Shown here: positions 1-5,954 of the stretch, in pieces
How the letters are laid out: the number at the start of each line of letters is the position of its first letter
How positions within the stretch are numbered: the first letter of the stretch is position 1
Source of the DNA: Bacteroidota bacterium
GTDB lineage: Bacteria; Bacteroidota; Kryptoniia; Kryptoniales; JAKASW01
DNA: 6,015 nt
Direction: 5' to 3'
Assembly (NCBI GenBank): GCA_021796055.1
Contig: JAJYOS010000430.1
Coordinates: 1 to 6,015 of the forward strand
Notes under the pieces: generated by a model
The model's input: only the letters and a program-made list of their open reading frames with translations
Database searches by the model: none
What the model was told of the DNA's origin: nothing
Made by a program: the position numbers and the translations under genes

Positions 1-357
1 AACGTCCCGACATGGAACTACATGAGCATTCACGTCTACGGTCACCTGCGGGTTGTGGAGGGCAAGCGCCTGTGGAAATCGCTTGAGAGCATGACTCATT
101 TGCACGAACAGATCTCTTCGCATCCCTTGACTGAGGAAGTCTTGCAGGGCGAAATCGCGAAGCAAATCGGCGGGATCGTGGGATTTGAAATTGACATTGA
201 AAGAGTAGAGGCGGCCTACAAGATGAGCCAGAACAGGGGCGACGAAGATTACAAGAATGTTATGGCGGAGCTTGAAAAGCTGGAGGATTACAAAGCGAAG
301 ATGGTCGCGAAAAAGATGTCCGAAATAATGAAAACGAAACAGAGAACAGCCAAATGA
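1..357 (+). CDS. PaiB-like FMN-binding protein, 3' part (5' end outside window)
   Basis: The reading frame is already open at base 1, so the N-terminus lies upstream; 118 codons plus a stop are visible. The fragment opens with NVPTWNYMSIHVYG, a hallmark of the PaiB/FMN-binding split-barrel family. Later come the family's closing elements, GIVGFEIDIERVEAAYK (visible residues 58-74) and MSQNR (75-79). Family members are usually about 200-210 residues, so roughly 90 are missing. The Met at base 22 lies inside the conserved motif and is not the true start. The tail after residue 90 is rich in Lys and Glu and looks poorly conserved. Relatives are called negative regulators because Bacillus PaiB affects sporulation and protease genes; flavin binding is better supported than DNA binding, so the role here is uncertain. 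Its stop codon overlaps the start of the next gene (ATGA), indicating translational coupling. Confidence 0.88.
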   Translation, partial: NVPTWNYMSIHVYGHLRVVEGKRLWKSLESMTHLHEQISSHPLTEEVLQGEIAKQIGGIVGFEIDIERVEAAYKMSQNRGDEDYKNVMAELEKLEDYKAKMVAKKMSEIMKTKQRTAK

Positions 358-608
358 AATTGACTCAGGCAATAGGCTACCTGGCCGCCATCCTTACGAC
401 GGCCGCGTATATTCCCCAGTTCGTTAAAGTTTGGCAGACTCGCTCGGCGAAGGACATAAGCCTTAGAATGTACCTGATGATGTGCACAGGCGTTTTTCTA
501 TGGCTCCTCTTCGGAATACGGCTCCGTTCAATGCCGATAATTCTCGCGAACGGAGTGACATTCATCCTCACGCTAGCGATTCTGGGAATGAAGATAAGAC
601 ATAAGTGA
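354..608 (+). CDS. SemiSWEET-type sugar transporter (PQ-loop / MtN3 family)
   Basis: An 84-residue inner-membrane protein with three predicted helices (about residues 5-24, 39-56 and 61-80), exactly the size and topology of bacterial SemiSWEETs, which dimerise to form a sugar uniporter. The PQ motif sits at residues 21-22 in YIPQFVKVWQTRSAKDIS, at the end of helix 1. The family's conserved Trp (W50, helix 2) and Asn (N66 in PIILANG, helix 3) are present; in characterised members these face the substrate pocket. The start codon overlaps the stop of the PaiB-like gene (ATGA), and there is no good independent ribosome binding site, so translation is probably coupled. A decarboxylase follows after 45 bases. 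Family assignment is firm. The substrate is not readable from sequence: sugars are the known substrates, but some PQ-loop relatives carry amino acids, which would suit the neighbouring gene. Confidence 0.92.
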   Translation: MKLTQAIGYLAAILTTAAYIPQFVKVWQTRSAKDISLRMYLMMCTGVFLWLLFGIRLRSMPIILANGVTFILTLAILGMKIRHK

Positions 609-653
609 ATTCTCACTCCGCAAAAGACAATTAAAATCCGATAACAGGTAGAA

Positions 654-2123
654 ATGAAAGATCACAAGGAACTCCTTTCAGACGAGATCTCGCTCGACCC
701 ACCGGACTGGGAAGAGATGCGCGGGCTCGGTCATCAAATGATCGACGATATGTTGGATCATCTCCAACATATCCGAAAAGAGCCATCGTGGCGGAAGATT
801 CCAGCCGAGACGAAGGAGTTTCTGAAGGAAAATATTCCGCAGTTGCCTCTGGCGATCTCGGAGATATATGAAGAATTCAAGAAACACATACTTCCCTATC
901 CGAGCGGTAATACGCATCCGCGGTTCTGGGCGTGGGTGCAGGGAACCGGAACGCCGTTCGGCATGCTCGCGGAGATGCTGGCCGCCGGGATGAACCCGAA
1001 CACCGCGCTCGGCGAACACTCCGCGATGTACGTCGAGCAACAGGTCCTGAACTGGTGCAAGGAAATGATGAATTACCCCGATACATCTTCGGGAATTCTC
1101 GTCAGCGGCGGCTCGATGGCTAACATAACGGCGCTCATGGTGGCGAGAAATCATCAAACGGGAAAGGACATTCGCAAGGAAGGCGTCCGGGCGGCGAAGG
1201 GCAACATGACTCTTTATTGTTCAACCGAGACACATAGCTGCGTCGAGAAAGCAGTCGAGGTCATGGGTATCGGATCGAATTCGCTCAGAAAGATCCCCGT
1301 GGATGAAAGTTACCGGCTGAGAATCGAAGAGCTTGAGCGGGCCATCAAATCGGATCTCGATGCCGGCAATACTCCATTCTGTGTGATAGGAAACGCCGGC
1401 ACCGTGAACACCGGAGAGATCGATCCGCTCGATGAGCTTCTTTCAATTTCGAAGAAATATAATCTGTGGTACCACATCGACGGCGCCTTCGGCGCCCTGG
1501 CAAAGATGGCGCCAGAATACTCCGGTAAATTGAAAACTATAGAAGAGGCCGACAGCGTGGCCTTCGATCTTCACAAATGGATGTACATGCCTTTCGAGGT
1601 GGGTTGCGTGCTGATAAGAGATGCTGCGGCGCACAGAAGCGCGTTTTCGAGTGAGCCCTTTTATCTAATGAACCACGAAAGAGGACTCGCCGCCGGGCCT
1701 GACCCGATGGGAAACTACGGTCTCGAACTCTCACGCGGTTTCAAGGCGCTCAAGGTATGGATGTCGCTGAAAGAGCATGGCGTTCAAAAATATGCGGCGG
1801 CCATCAGACAGAATATCGCCCAAGCCTTCTACCTGGGTGAACTCATTGAAAGGGAAAACAATCTGGAGCTCCTGACGCCGGTGAGCTTGAATATCGTCTG
1901 CTACCGGTACAAACGGGCCGGGCTTTCCGAGAAGCAGTTGAACCGAATCAACAAAGAGATTGTAATGTCGCTGCAGGAACAAGGGATTGCTTCGCCTTCG
2001 TCGACCGTACTCGGCGGCAGGTATGCGATACGGGTAGCGAACACGAACCACAGAAGCCGGAAGGAAGATTTCGAGGATCTCGTCAGCGAAACGGTAAGAT
2101 TGGGAGATAGACTACTCCCTTAG
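654..2123 (+). CDS. PLP-dependent amino acid decarboxylase (group II, aromatic-L-amino-acid/tyrosine decarboxylase-like)
   Basis: A 489-residue cytoplasmic enzyme, full length for the family. K308 in DLHKW is the lysine that forms the Schiff base with PLP. D276 in HIDGAFG matches the Asp that pairs with the pyridine nitrogen. H194 in TETHSCVEKA matches the His that stacks on the ring, and SGGSMAN (151-157) is the phosphate-side loop. Counting from the PLP lysine, Y337 falls at the same spacing (+29) as the mobile-loop Tyr of mammalian DOPA decarboxylase, which is needed for decarboxylation; aldehyde-forming relatives carry Phe there. NTHPRFWAW (86-94) belongs to the N-terminal part of the active site. 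The expected reaction is conversion of an L-amino acid to an amine plus CO2; the substrate is undetermined. The start at 654 has only a weak upstream AGG, and Met22 is an alternative, but the longer form fits the family. It is probably cotranscribed with the transporter gene upstream. Confidence 0.9.
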   Translation: MKDHKELLSDEISLDPPDWEEMRGLGHQMIDDMLDHLQHIRKEPSWRKIPAETKEFLKENIPQLPLAISEIYEEFKKHILPYPSGNTHPRFWAWVQGTGTPFGMLAEMLAAGMNPNTALGEHSAMYVEQQVLNWCKEMMNYPDTSSGILVSGGSMANITALMVARNHQTGKDIRKEGVRAAKGNMTLYCSTETHSCVEKAVEVMGIGSNSLRKIPVDESYRLRIEELERAIKSDLDAGNTPFCVIGNAGTVNTGEIDPLDELLSISKKYNLWYHIDGAFGALAKMAPEYSGKLKTIEEADSVAFDLHKWMYMPFEVGCVLIRDAAAHRSAFSSEPFYLMNHERGLAAGPDPMGNYGLELSRGFKALKVWMSLKEHGVQKYAAAIRQNIAQAFYLGELIERENNLELLTPVSLNIVCYRYKRAGLSEKQLNRINKEIVMSLQEQGIASPSSTVLGGRYAIRVANTNHRSRKEDFEDLVSETVRLGDRLLP

Positions 2124-2165
2124 TGGCGCTGACCATTGCCTGCGATTCTCCCACGGGATCCGTCA

Positions 2166-2612
2166 TCAGTAAGGCCGATACTTCATTTTAATCACAACCT
2201 CGATCGAATCCCGATCGCAAATGAACTTTGCTTGATCGAAATCCGGAGCTCTCATGAAACCCATGGCGTCATTCGAAAAACCGTAACCTTCCTTAGGAAT
2301 CCCAAACATTCCCTTGTCCATTTTCCTGTTCAAGTTCTCATCGTGAAACACCGCGATGGCGTATGTTCCAAAAGGTATACGCTGGAACACGACTCTCGAT
2401 GTTCCGGCTTCGGGTTTGCCGTCAGCGGTACGAAACACCTTAGCCGAATCTCCGAGAAAAGTATCGCTGGAATTGTAAAGAGCCACTTCGACTTCGCCGC
2501 GGTCATTTCGCATGTTAATCACCGAGACATGGATATCGCAAGAATCCGCCTGACCACGAGTTGAACTTGGCGAAGACAAAACGCACGCGGCCGCCAACAA
2601 GATCAGAACCAT
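2166..2612 (-). CDS. Exported DUF2141 domain protein
   Basis: A 148-residue protein with a hydrophobic export segment at residues 1-13 followed by one domain matching DUF2141 (Pfam family of small exported proteins, function unknown). Diagnostic stretches are IPFGTYAIAVFHDEN (79-93), MFGIPKEGYGFSN (102-114) and the C-terminal IEVVIKMKYRP (137-147). The frame is open up to a GTG at 2639 with no ribosome binding site. The ATG at 2612 is preceded by GGAGG with 8-base spacing, so I prefer it, although the GTG form would add a Lys to an otherwise uncharged signal peptide. LAAAC (6-10) is a relaxed lipobox, so it may be a lipoprotein. It lies 51 bases downstream of the 53-residue membrane protein gene and is probably cotranscribed. 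It converges on the decarboxylase gene. The plus-strand frame over the same bases has no recognisable protein. Confidence 0.88.
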   Translation of the reverse strand: MVLILLAAACVLSSPSSTRGQADSCDIHVSVINMRNDRGEVEVALYNSSDTFLGDSAKVFRTADGKPEAGTSRVVFQRIPFGTYAIAVFHDENLNRKMDKGMFGIPKEGYGFSNDAMGFMRAPDFDQAKFICDRDSIEVVIKMKYRPY

Positions 2613-2663
2613 CGCAACATCCTCCGAAAGCTTTGACACTATGGATGGTGAGCGCGCTGTTTG

Positions 2664-2825
2664 TTACTTAATCAACCCTCTGAGTGCCGCGCCGAGATAA
2701 TACGGCCAAATCACGATGGCGAGTACCCCCTGCCAGAACAAAAGTTTGAGGAAACCGACAGTAAACAGCCAACCAATTACCCAAATGACTCCGAAGCACG
2801 AGTTTTCGACTTTGATTTTTTCCAT
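2664..2825 (-). CDS. Small tryptophan-rich membrane protein, 53 residues
   Basis: This short frame starts MEKIKVENSCFGVIW and ends GAALRGLIK. Two hydrophobic segments (about residues 12-29 and 31-47) are separated by a short turn with FWQG, giving a small hairpin membrane protein with four Trp (15, 19, 31, 40) and a WPYYLG motif at 40-45. Support for reality is good: an AGGAGG ribosome binding site sits about 6 bases before the ATG, the hydrophobic pattern is coherent, and codon use resembles its neighbours. I have the impression that similar short proteins with a CFGxxW...GWLFTxGFL...WPYYLG pattern exist in other bacteria, but cannot verify it, and no function is known to me. The DUF2141 gene follows after 51 bases with no terminator between, so the two are likely a bicistronic unit. 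Confidence 0.82.
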   Translation of the reverse strand: MEKIKVENSCFGVIWVIGWLFTVGFLKLLFWQGVLAIVIWPYYLGAALRGLIK

Positions 2826-2838
2826 CACAAACCCTCCT
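2820..2838 (-). promoter_or_regulatory. Strong ribosome binding site of the 53-residue membrane protein
   Basis: On the minus strand, AGGAGGG precedes TTTGTGATG. This near-perfect anti-16S match at ideal spacing is the main evidence that the short gene is translated. The site also lies inside an 8-codon mini-ORF whose TGA overlaps the ATG (TGATG), which may be coincidence. Confidence 0.75.
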
Positions 2839-2923
2839 GACTATTTTCCATGCTATAGAAGAATCCGCAATGGCCGCTTGCCTTGAATCTATGAAGCTTA
2901 CTGCAGCCGCCTGACCCGGCTAA

Positions 2924-2954
2924 ATTATCGGCATCTTCGTTCAAATGCAATCAA
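2924..2954 (-). promoter_or_regulatory. Weak sigma-70-like promoter candidate upstream of the small membrane protein gene
   Basis: On the minus strand TTGATT (2954-2949) is followed after 19 bases by GATAAT (2929-2924). The -10 matches the consensus at five of six positions. The spacer is longer than ideal and the -35 matches at four of six. It would give a leader of roughly 90 bases before the 53-residue gene. The left arm of a 10-base inverted repeat lies across the -35 end of the spacer, as an operator might. Confidence 0.22.
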
Positions 2955-3001
2955 CCCCAAGTCAGAACACAGATTATGCGGAGGAAGGCCATGCATTTGA
3001 A
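2940..3001. repeat. Perfect 10-base inverted repeat with 42-base spacer
   Basis: TTCAAATGCA at 2940-2949 is the exact reverse complement of TGCATTTGAA at 2992-3001. It lies in the gap between two minus-strand genes. The separation is long for a transcription terminator; it could be a pair of operator half-sites or a long-range RNA stem. A GAAGGCC direct repeat (2984-2990 and 2999-3005) sits around the right arm. Confidence 0.5.
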
Positions 3002-3074
3002 GGCCGTAACCCGGTCGGACCGGTCTTCAACTAAGGGCCGCGGTGACGTGAATCAAATCCCCGTGGCGAGATGA
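2991..3074 (+). CDS. Possible 27-residue ORF with good ribosome binding site (doubtful)
   Basis: A plus-strand ATG at 2991 is preceded by GGAGG with 6-base spacing and opens a 27-codon frame ending in TGA. The product (MHLKAVTRSDR... ending in QIPVAR) is polar and basic, with no recognisable domain. Its last 22 bases run antisense to the end of the membrane protein gene. No promoter is evident. It may be a chance match or the remnant of a lost gene; listed only because of the translation signal. Confidence 0.18.
   Translation: MHLKAVTRSDRSSTKGRGDVNQIPVAR
3011..3023. repeat. 13-base palindrome CCGGTC-G-GACCGG
   Basis: Two perfect 6-base arms flank a single central G. That is too tight for an RNA hairpin but typical in form of a dimeric protein binding site. 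It lies 30 bases past the stop codon of the five-helix membrane protein gene and inside the 27-codon plus-strand ORF. No function can be assigned. Confidence 0.4.
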
Positions 3075-3640
3075 GACATTACAAATATTATCGCGATCTG
3101 CATGGCGCCCTGAATTGCCACCGTTCGGAAGTAGCTCCTCATCATCCTTTGTATTTTTTCGCCATCCGGCTTCTCCCTCCTCATTTCAAAATAAACCCTG
3201 AGGTTCGTCGGGAGTAAAATGCCGAGCCCTTGAATCGTGAGAACGGCAAGTATGAAATAGACGGCAACCATCCACCAGTACTGTGGAAAGCCGACATTTA
3301 GATAACCCATCATGGACGCGAGATAGAAACCGGCCGTAGGCGTGATGATCGCCAGAGTGGGCATGTAGAAAATCATCTTTGGCATCAGACGAAGGATCAC
3401 GCTCCTGCGTGCTTGCAGGTCGAGTCTCCGCATTATCGGACCCATTGCGAACCCCATGAACAAATCCGTGCCCGTCCAAAGAAGTCCCGCCAGCACGTGT
3501 ATGAAATCGAGCAAACGAAAATCGCGTATTATAATTACAACCACCATGACGCCGATGGCAATCAGCGCCCAAATAATGTTTCGCCATTTTATTTCCGGAA
3601 TATCGGCGGGTTGATTCGCGGGTATAACCGCATCACTCAT
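3053..3640 (-). CDS. Five-helix integral membrane protein, CopD/DUF2269-like character
   Basis: A 195-residue inner-membrane protein with predicted helices at about 21-38, 44-67, 89-110, 122-145 and 171-190. The second helix contains FIHVLAGLLWTGTDLFMG (46-63), with an intramembrane His (H48) followed by a W-x-G. This resembles the HxLAxxxWxG pattern of CopD, DUF2269 and urate-oxidase N-terminal type membrane families, where the His can bind heme or metal. That link is inference, and I do not recognise a specific family. A charged loop of Arg, Lys and Glu (148-168) precedes the last helix. The frame stays open to an ATG at 3748, but I place the start at 3640 because GGGAGGAGGAG lies just upstream; the extra 36 residues would be Cys-rich and lack a start signal. 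It follows the exported TIM-barrel gene by 190 bases with a hairpin between, so it is probably transcribed separately. Confidence 0.8.
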   Translation of the reverse strand: MSDAVIPANQPADIPEIKWRNIIWALIAIGVMVVVIIIRDFRLLDFIHVLAGLLWTGTDLFMGFAMGPIMRRLDLQARRSVILRLMPKMIFYMPTLAIITPTAGFYLASMMGYLNVGFPQYWWMVAVYFILAVLTIQGLGILLPTNLRVYFEMRREKPDGEKIQRMMRSYFRTVAIQGAMQIAIIFVMSHLATGI

Positions 3641-3655
3641 TTTTCTCCTCCTCCC
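3638..3655 (-). promoter_or_regulatory. Ribosome binding site deciding the start of the five-helix membrane protein
   Basis: Minus-strand GGGAGGAGGAGAAAA directly precedes ATG at 3640. This purine-rich site fixes the start at MSDAVIP rather than 36 codons further upstream, where no such signal exists. Confidence 0.75.
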
Positions 3656-3787
3656 GTAATGTGGTGTGTGAAATACTGAGCAGAACAGTCTTGTCGCGCA
3701 AGTGACGGGGCAGACGTCCTCGGCGCAAAACGTACAGTAGCGCAGCATGCGCCCGAAAGCGCCTTGAGTAAAACTTGAAAGATGGGA

Positions 3788-3819
3788 CGGGTAGCCCGGA
3801 CAGAATTCCGGACTACCCG
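3788..3819 (-). terminator. Hairpin after the exported TIM-barrel gene, likely terminator
   Basis: Arms 3788-3800 and 3807-3819 pair over 13 positions around a 6-base loop. On the minus strand the only imperfection is one G-U wobble; on the plus strand it becomes a C-A mismatch, so the structure suits minus-strand RNA. It begins 12 bases past the stop codon of the 618-residue gene. The tract beyond it (CATCTTTCAAGTTTTAC) is only moderately U-rich, so it may be an inefficient terminator, a 3' stabilising stem, or a copy of a dispersed repeat. Confidence 0.6.
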
Positions 3820-3830
3820 ATGGAATTTCG

Positions 3831-5687
3831 TCAGGGCGCCTGAACTACAGTTATCTCATATGGCTGCAGCGTCAACGACACGTCGCTGAAAACCGGTCCG
3901 TGAAAATGAGGATAGCCGTGGAACCGCGCGGACGCTGAGTCGACTGTAGCCTTCACCTCCTCGTTGCGGACAAGTTCCCTCCATCCCTGTGTCTGAATCG
4001 CCTTGTCAAATCTAAGGGAGACGGGCTCGATCCTGTTACTCATGTTATACAGGACGTACTGCTTTTCACCGAACAGGTACATCGCGATGCGTCCGGGTCC
4101 GTCGAGCTGCACGCCCAACTCCTTGTTGAATGGCCTCCGGATTGCGTCGAGAACCCGAACAGGCAGCCGGAGAAGGTCGTAGGAATTGCTCGGCATGTTG
4201 AGTATGTAGATCGTCCCGTTCAGGTAGTGAACCCGCATGAGGACGGGGAAATCAAAATCCTCGCGCGACAGCGTAACGTCGCGTGTCTCCGGCCATGTAG
4301 TCACCTCTATGCCGGGGAAAGTGAATTTCCTGTCCGCCTTGAGAGTCTTTTCGCCAAATCCCTGAAGGAGCCCAAACGTTGAGCCGCTCACCTGGCCGCT
4401 GTATGGAAGGAGGCTAAGGACATTCTTGAATTCAGTTCCCTCTTCGGCAAGTTTCTTCCAAAGGCCGTAAGTCATGAAAATGTTCTTGCCATCGGTAAGC
4501 TGGCTGATGAGCTCAGAAGCAAGGTTGTGGTCCTTTGCTGAGTTCAGGCAGAATATGGATATAGGGCTTTCTTTCGGAAATGTCGTCACGGGATCGAGAG
4601 GTATCCCCGCCATCCCGAAATAACCGGCGATGTTGTATTCGCCAGTTGAACCGAAGGGCATGTAAATCGGCACGCCGCGGGATTTGCCGTTCAACAGTCC
4701 CGCAACACGGTTGAACTCCGGAAGTTTCGCAACGAAATCCGGATAGACGTTGCTGGAAGGATTTGTCGGCCAGAGCTGACCGGCGCACCAGAGTATTATC
4801 TCAGGCGTGCGCGCGAGGACCGCCTGCCAAACCTGCGCGTTGTAATCGTTCGATTGGCCAACCATGCCATAGTTATCGAGCCATGATCCTACCCACTTCG
4901 CCGCATCGGCGCTCGATTCCCATTTCTGCAGGAAGTATCCCGTATAAATCGGAATGTGCTGGTGTTGAGTCTCAGGCACGCGGGTCTCGATGCCGATCGC
5001 CAACTTGTCGAACTGCTTCACCTCATCCTTCACATCGTAGCCGTTCTCGGCAAACCCTTCGTACCAGTTGGGGAATTTTATTATTACCTGGACTTTCGGA
5101 TTAACCTCTTTCGCGGCATCGATGATATATTTCTTCGACTGTTCCAGAATCAACTTGGTGCGGTACTCGGCCCAGGTCATGTCGCCTCTGTCAGCAACGC
5201 TCTTCGAGTCGGTCGCATTCGTGAAGAGCCAATCGTCCAGTATAATTTTGTTGAACACCTGTGCCAAACCCTGCATCCTTTCCTTAAGCGAAGCAAGGTC
5301 TTCAGGATTGTTGTACGCGGAAGGTCCGCCCCGGGGTGAAGTCGCGACCATGGCGCCATCGGCCTTTATTCCCATCGCGCGGAATCTCGCAGCTATCTCC
5401 TTCAGCAGCGGAACATCCACTTTGCCGCCGCGACCGACTCCGTCGATGTAAACCCTGTCAGGCATCACGGGAGCGAAGTATTCCATAGTCTTCTTGAACT
5501 GAGCGGGATCAGCAAGAAGATTTTCCATATCATACGAGGTGAAGAAGATCGCGTACTTCAGATGGCTCCAGCCGCGATGACTGCTTTCGGTTGGCGTCTG
5601 TGCTGAGACCGAGCTGACGCCGACCATGATTGAAATCAGCAGCGTCACGGCGGCTGATCTAAAACTGTATTGAATCGCTTTGTGCAT
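3831..5687 (-). CDS. Exported TIM-barrel protein, putative glycoside hydrolase of unassigned family
   Basis: A 618-residue secreted protein. Residues 1-29 form a classical signal peptide (basic start, hydrophobic core, VSA-Q cleavage site). The following part, to about residue 310, alternates strand and helix like a TIM barrel. Acidic or aromatic stretches at strand ends are candidate active-site positions: RVYIDGVGRGG (78-88), IILDDWLFTN (148-157, D151/D152), IIKFPNWYE (202-210) and IGIETR (231-236). A middle part, about 335-460 (PISIFCLNSAKDHNLASELIS and nearby), looks like a flavodoxin or GATase-like fold, as in the trimerisation domain of GH42 enzymes. The end, from about 465, is beta-rich and closes with LTLQPYEITVV, as in glycosidase C-terminal domains. 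This architecture suggests a polysaccharide- or glycoside-cleaving enzyme, but I cannot place it in a CAZy family and the catalytic pair is inferred. The start is supported by GGAGG five bases upstream of the ATG. No transporter or other carbohydrate enzyme is adjacent. Confidence 0.85.
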   Translation of the reverse strand: MHKAIQYSFRSAAVTLLISIMVGVSSVSAQTPTESSHRGWSHLKYAIFFTSYDMENLLADPAQFKKTMEYFAPVMPDRVYIDGVGRGGKVDVPLLKEIAARFRAMGIKADGAMVATSPRGGPSAYNNPEDLASLKERMQGLAQVFNKIILDDWLFTNATDSKSVADRGDMTWAEYRTKLILEQSKKYIIDAAKEVNPKVQVIIKFPNWYEGFAENGYDVKDEVKQFDKLAIGIETRVPETQHQHIPIYTGYFLQKWESSADAAKWVGSWLDNYGMVGQSNDYNAQVWQAVLARTPEIILWCAGQLWPTNPSSNVYPDFVAKLPEFNRVAGLLNGKSRGVPIYMPFGSTGEYNIAGYFGMAGIPLDPVTTFPKESPISIFCLNSAKDHNLASELISQLTDGKNIFMTYGLWKKLAEEGTEFKNVLSLLPYSGQVSGSTFGLLQGFGEKTLKADRKFTFPGIEVTTWPETRDVTLSREDFDFPVLMRVHYLNGTIYILNMPSNSYDLLRLPVRVLDAIRRPFNKELGVQLDGPGRIAMYLFGEKQYVLYNMSNRIEPVSLRFDKAIQTQGWRELVRNEEVKATVDSASARFHGYPHFHGPVFSDVSLTLQPYEITVVQAP

Positions 5688-5954
5688 TTATTCCTCCAAC
5701 TGTTTTTTACACTCCAAAAGACGTTCCGTCGATTCGTCCTTTGAGCTGAACGACCTCGCAACGTCAAGAAAGGCCTCCGGTCGAATCTTCCAGAGTTCGA
5801 GTTCCGAAATTTATCGGCCATGCCTCGGAAGTGCAAACAGCCGACGTGCCCGGTTACTCTCTCTAGATCAACGATTTGGTAATGATGTTGCAGACGTTCT
5901 TTGACTTGCAGAAAGTCAAAGGTATCCGTTGATAGGTCGTGACTTCGCGGAGAA
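5688..5954. other. Gene-free upstream region of the TIM-barrel gene
   Basis: About 267 bases with no convincing coding frame on either strand; the frames present give low-complexity basic or Ser/Arg-rich products. It holds the GGAGG ribosome binding site of the 618-residue gene (5693-5697) and must contain its promoter. I find no clear -10/-35 pair: a minus-strand TTGACG with 17-base spacing to TCAAAG is too poor to call. A hairpin at 5899-5921 is listed separately. No tRNA-like fold was seen. Confidence 0.6.
5899..5921 (-). terminator. 9-base-pair perfect stem, possible terminator of the gene entering from the right
   Basis: CTTTGACTT (5899-5907) pairs perfectly with AAGTCAAAG (5913-5921) around a 5-base loop. 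It lies 33 bases past the stop codon at 5955 on the minus strand, where a terminator would be expected. There is no U-run after the stem on either strand, so it could instead be an operator for the TIM-barrel gene. Confidence 0.35.

Noticed and set aside
678..1157. Long minus-strand frame inside the decarboxylase gene
   Set aside because: It is antisense to conserved decarboxylase motifs, and its product is Arg/His-rich without domain character.
2136..2564. Plus-strand 142-codon frame opposite the DUF2141 gene
   Set aside because: The minus strand encodes a clear DUF2141 domain with ribosome binding site; the plus-strand product has no recognisable features.
2905..2921. AGCCG / CGGCT 5-base stem with 7-base loop as a terminator after the five-helix membrane protein gene
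   Set aside because: The stem is short, about 130 bases past the stop codon, with no U-run on the minus strand.
2826..2950. Minus-strand open stretch of about 40 codons ending in TGATG at the 53-residue gene, possible coupled leader peptide
   Set aside because: The start would be a TTG without a ribosome binding site, and the residue composition looks random; only its last 8 codons begin with an ATG.
3413..3679. Plus-strand 88-codon frame opposite the five-helix membrane protein
   Set aside because: The minus-strand frame has coherent transmembrane helices and a ribosome binding site; this one has neither.
3641..3748. N-terminal extension of the membrane protein with a CxxC...CxxxC pattern (YCTFCAEDVCPVTC), resembling a zinc ribbon
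   Set aside because: No ribosome binding site before the ATG at 3748, while a very strong one sits before the ATG at 3640; a Cys cluster joined directly to a membrane protein start is most likely translated intergenic sequence.
5785..5815. GAGTTCGAGTTCC stretch resembling a tRNA T-arm
   Set aside because: No pairing T-stem, acceptor stem or anticodon arm could be traced around it.
5680..5904. Plus-strand 74-codon frame upstream of the TIM-barrel gene
   Set aside because: Ser/Arg-rich product with no domain, no ribosome binding site, and it overlaps the start region of a well supported minus-strand gene.
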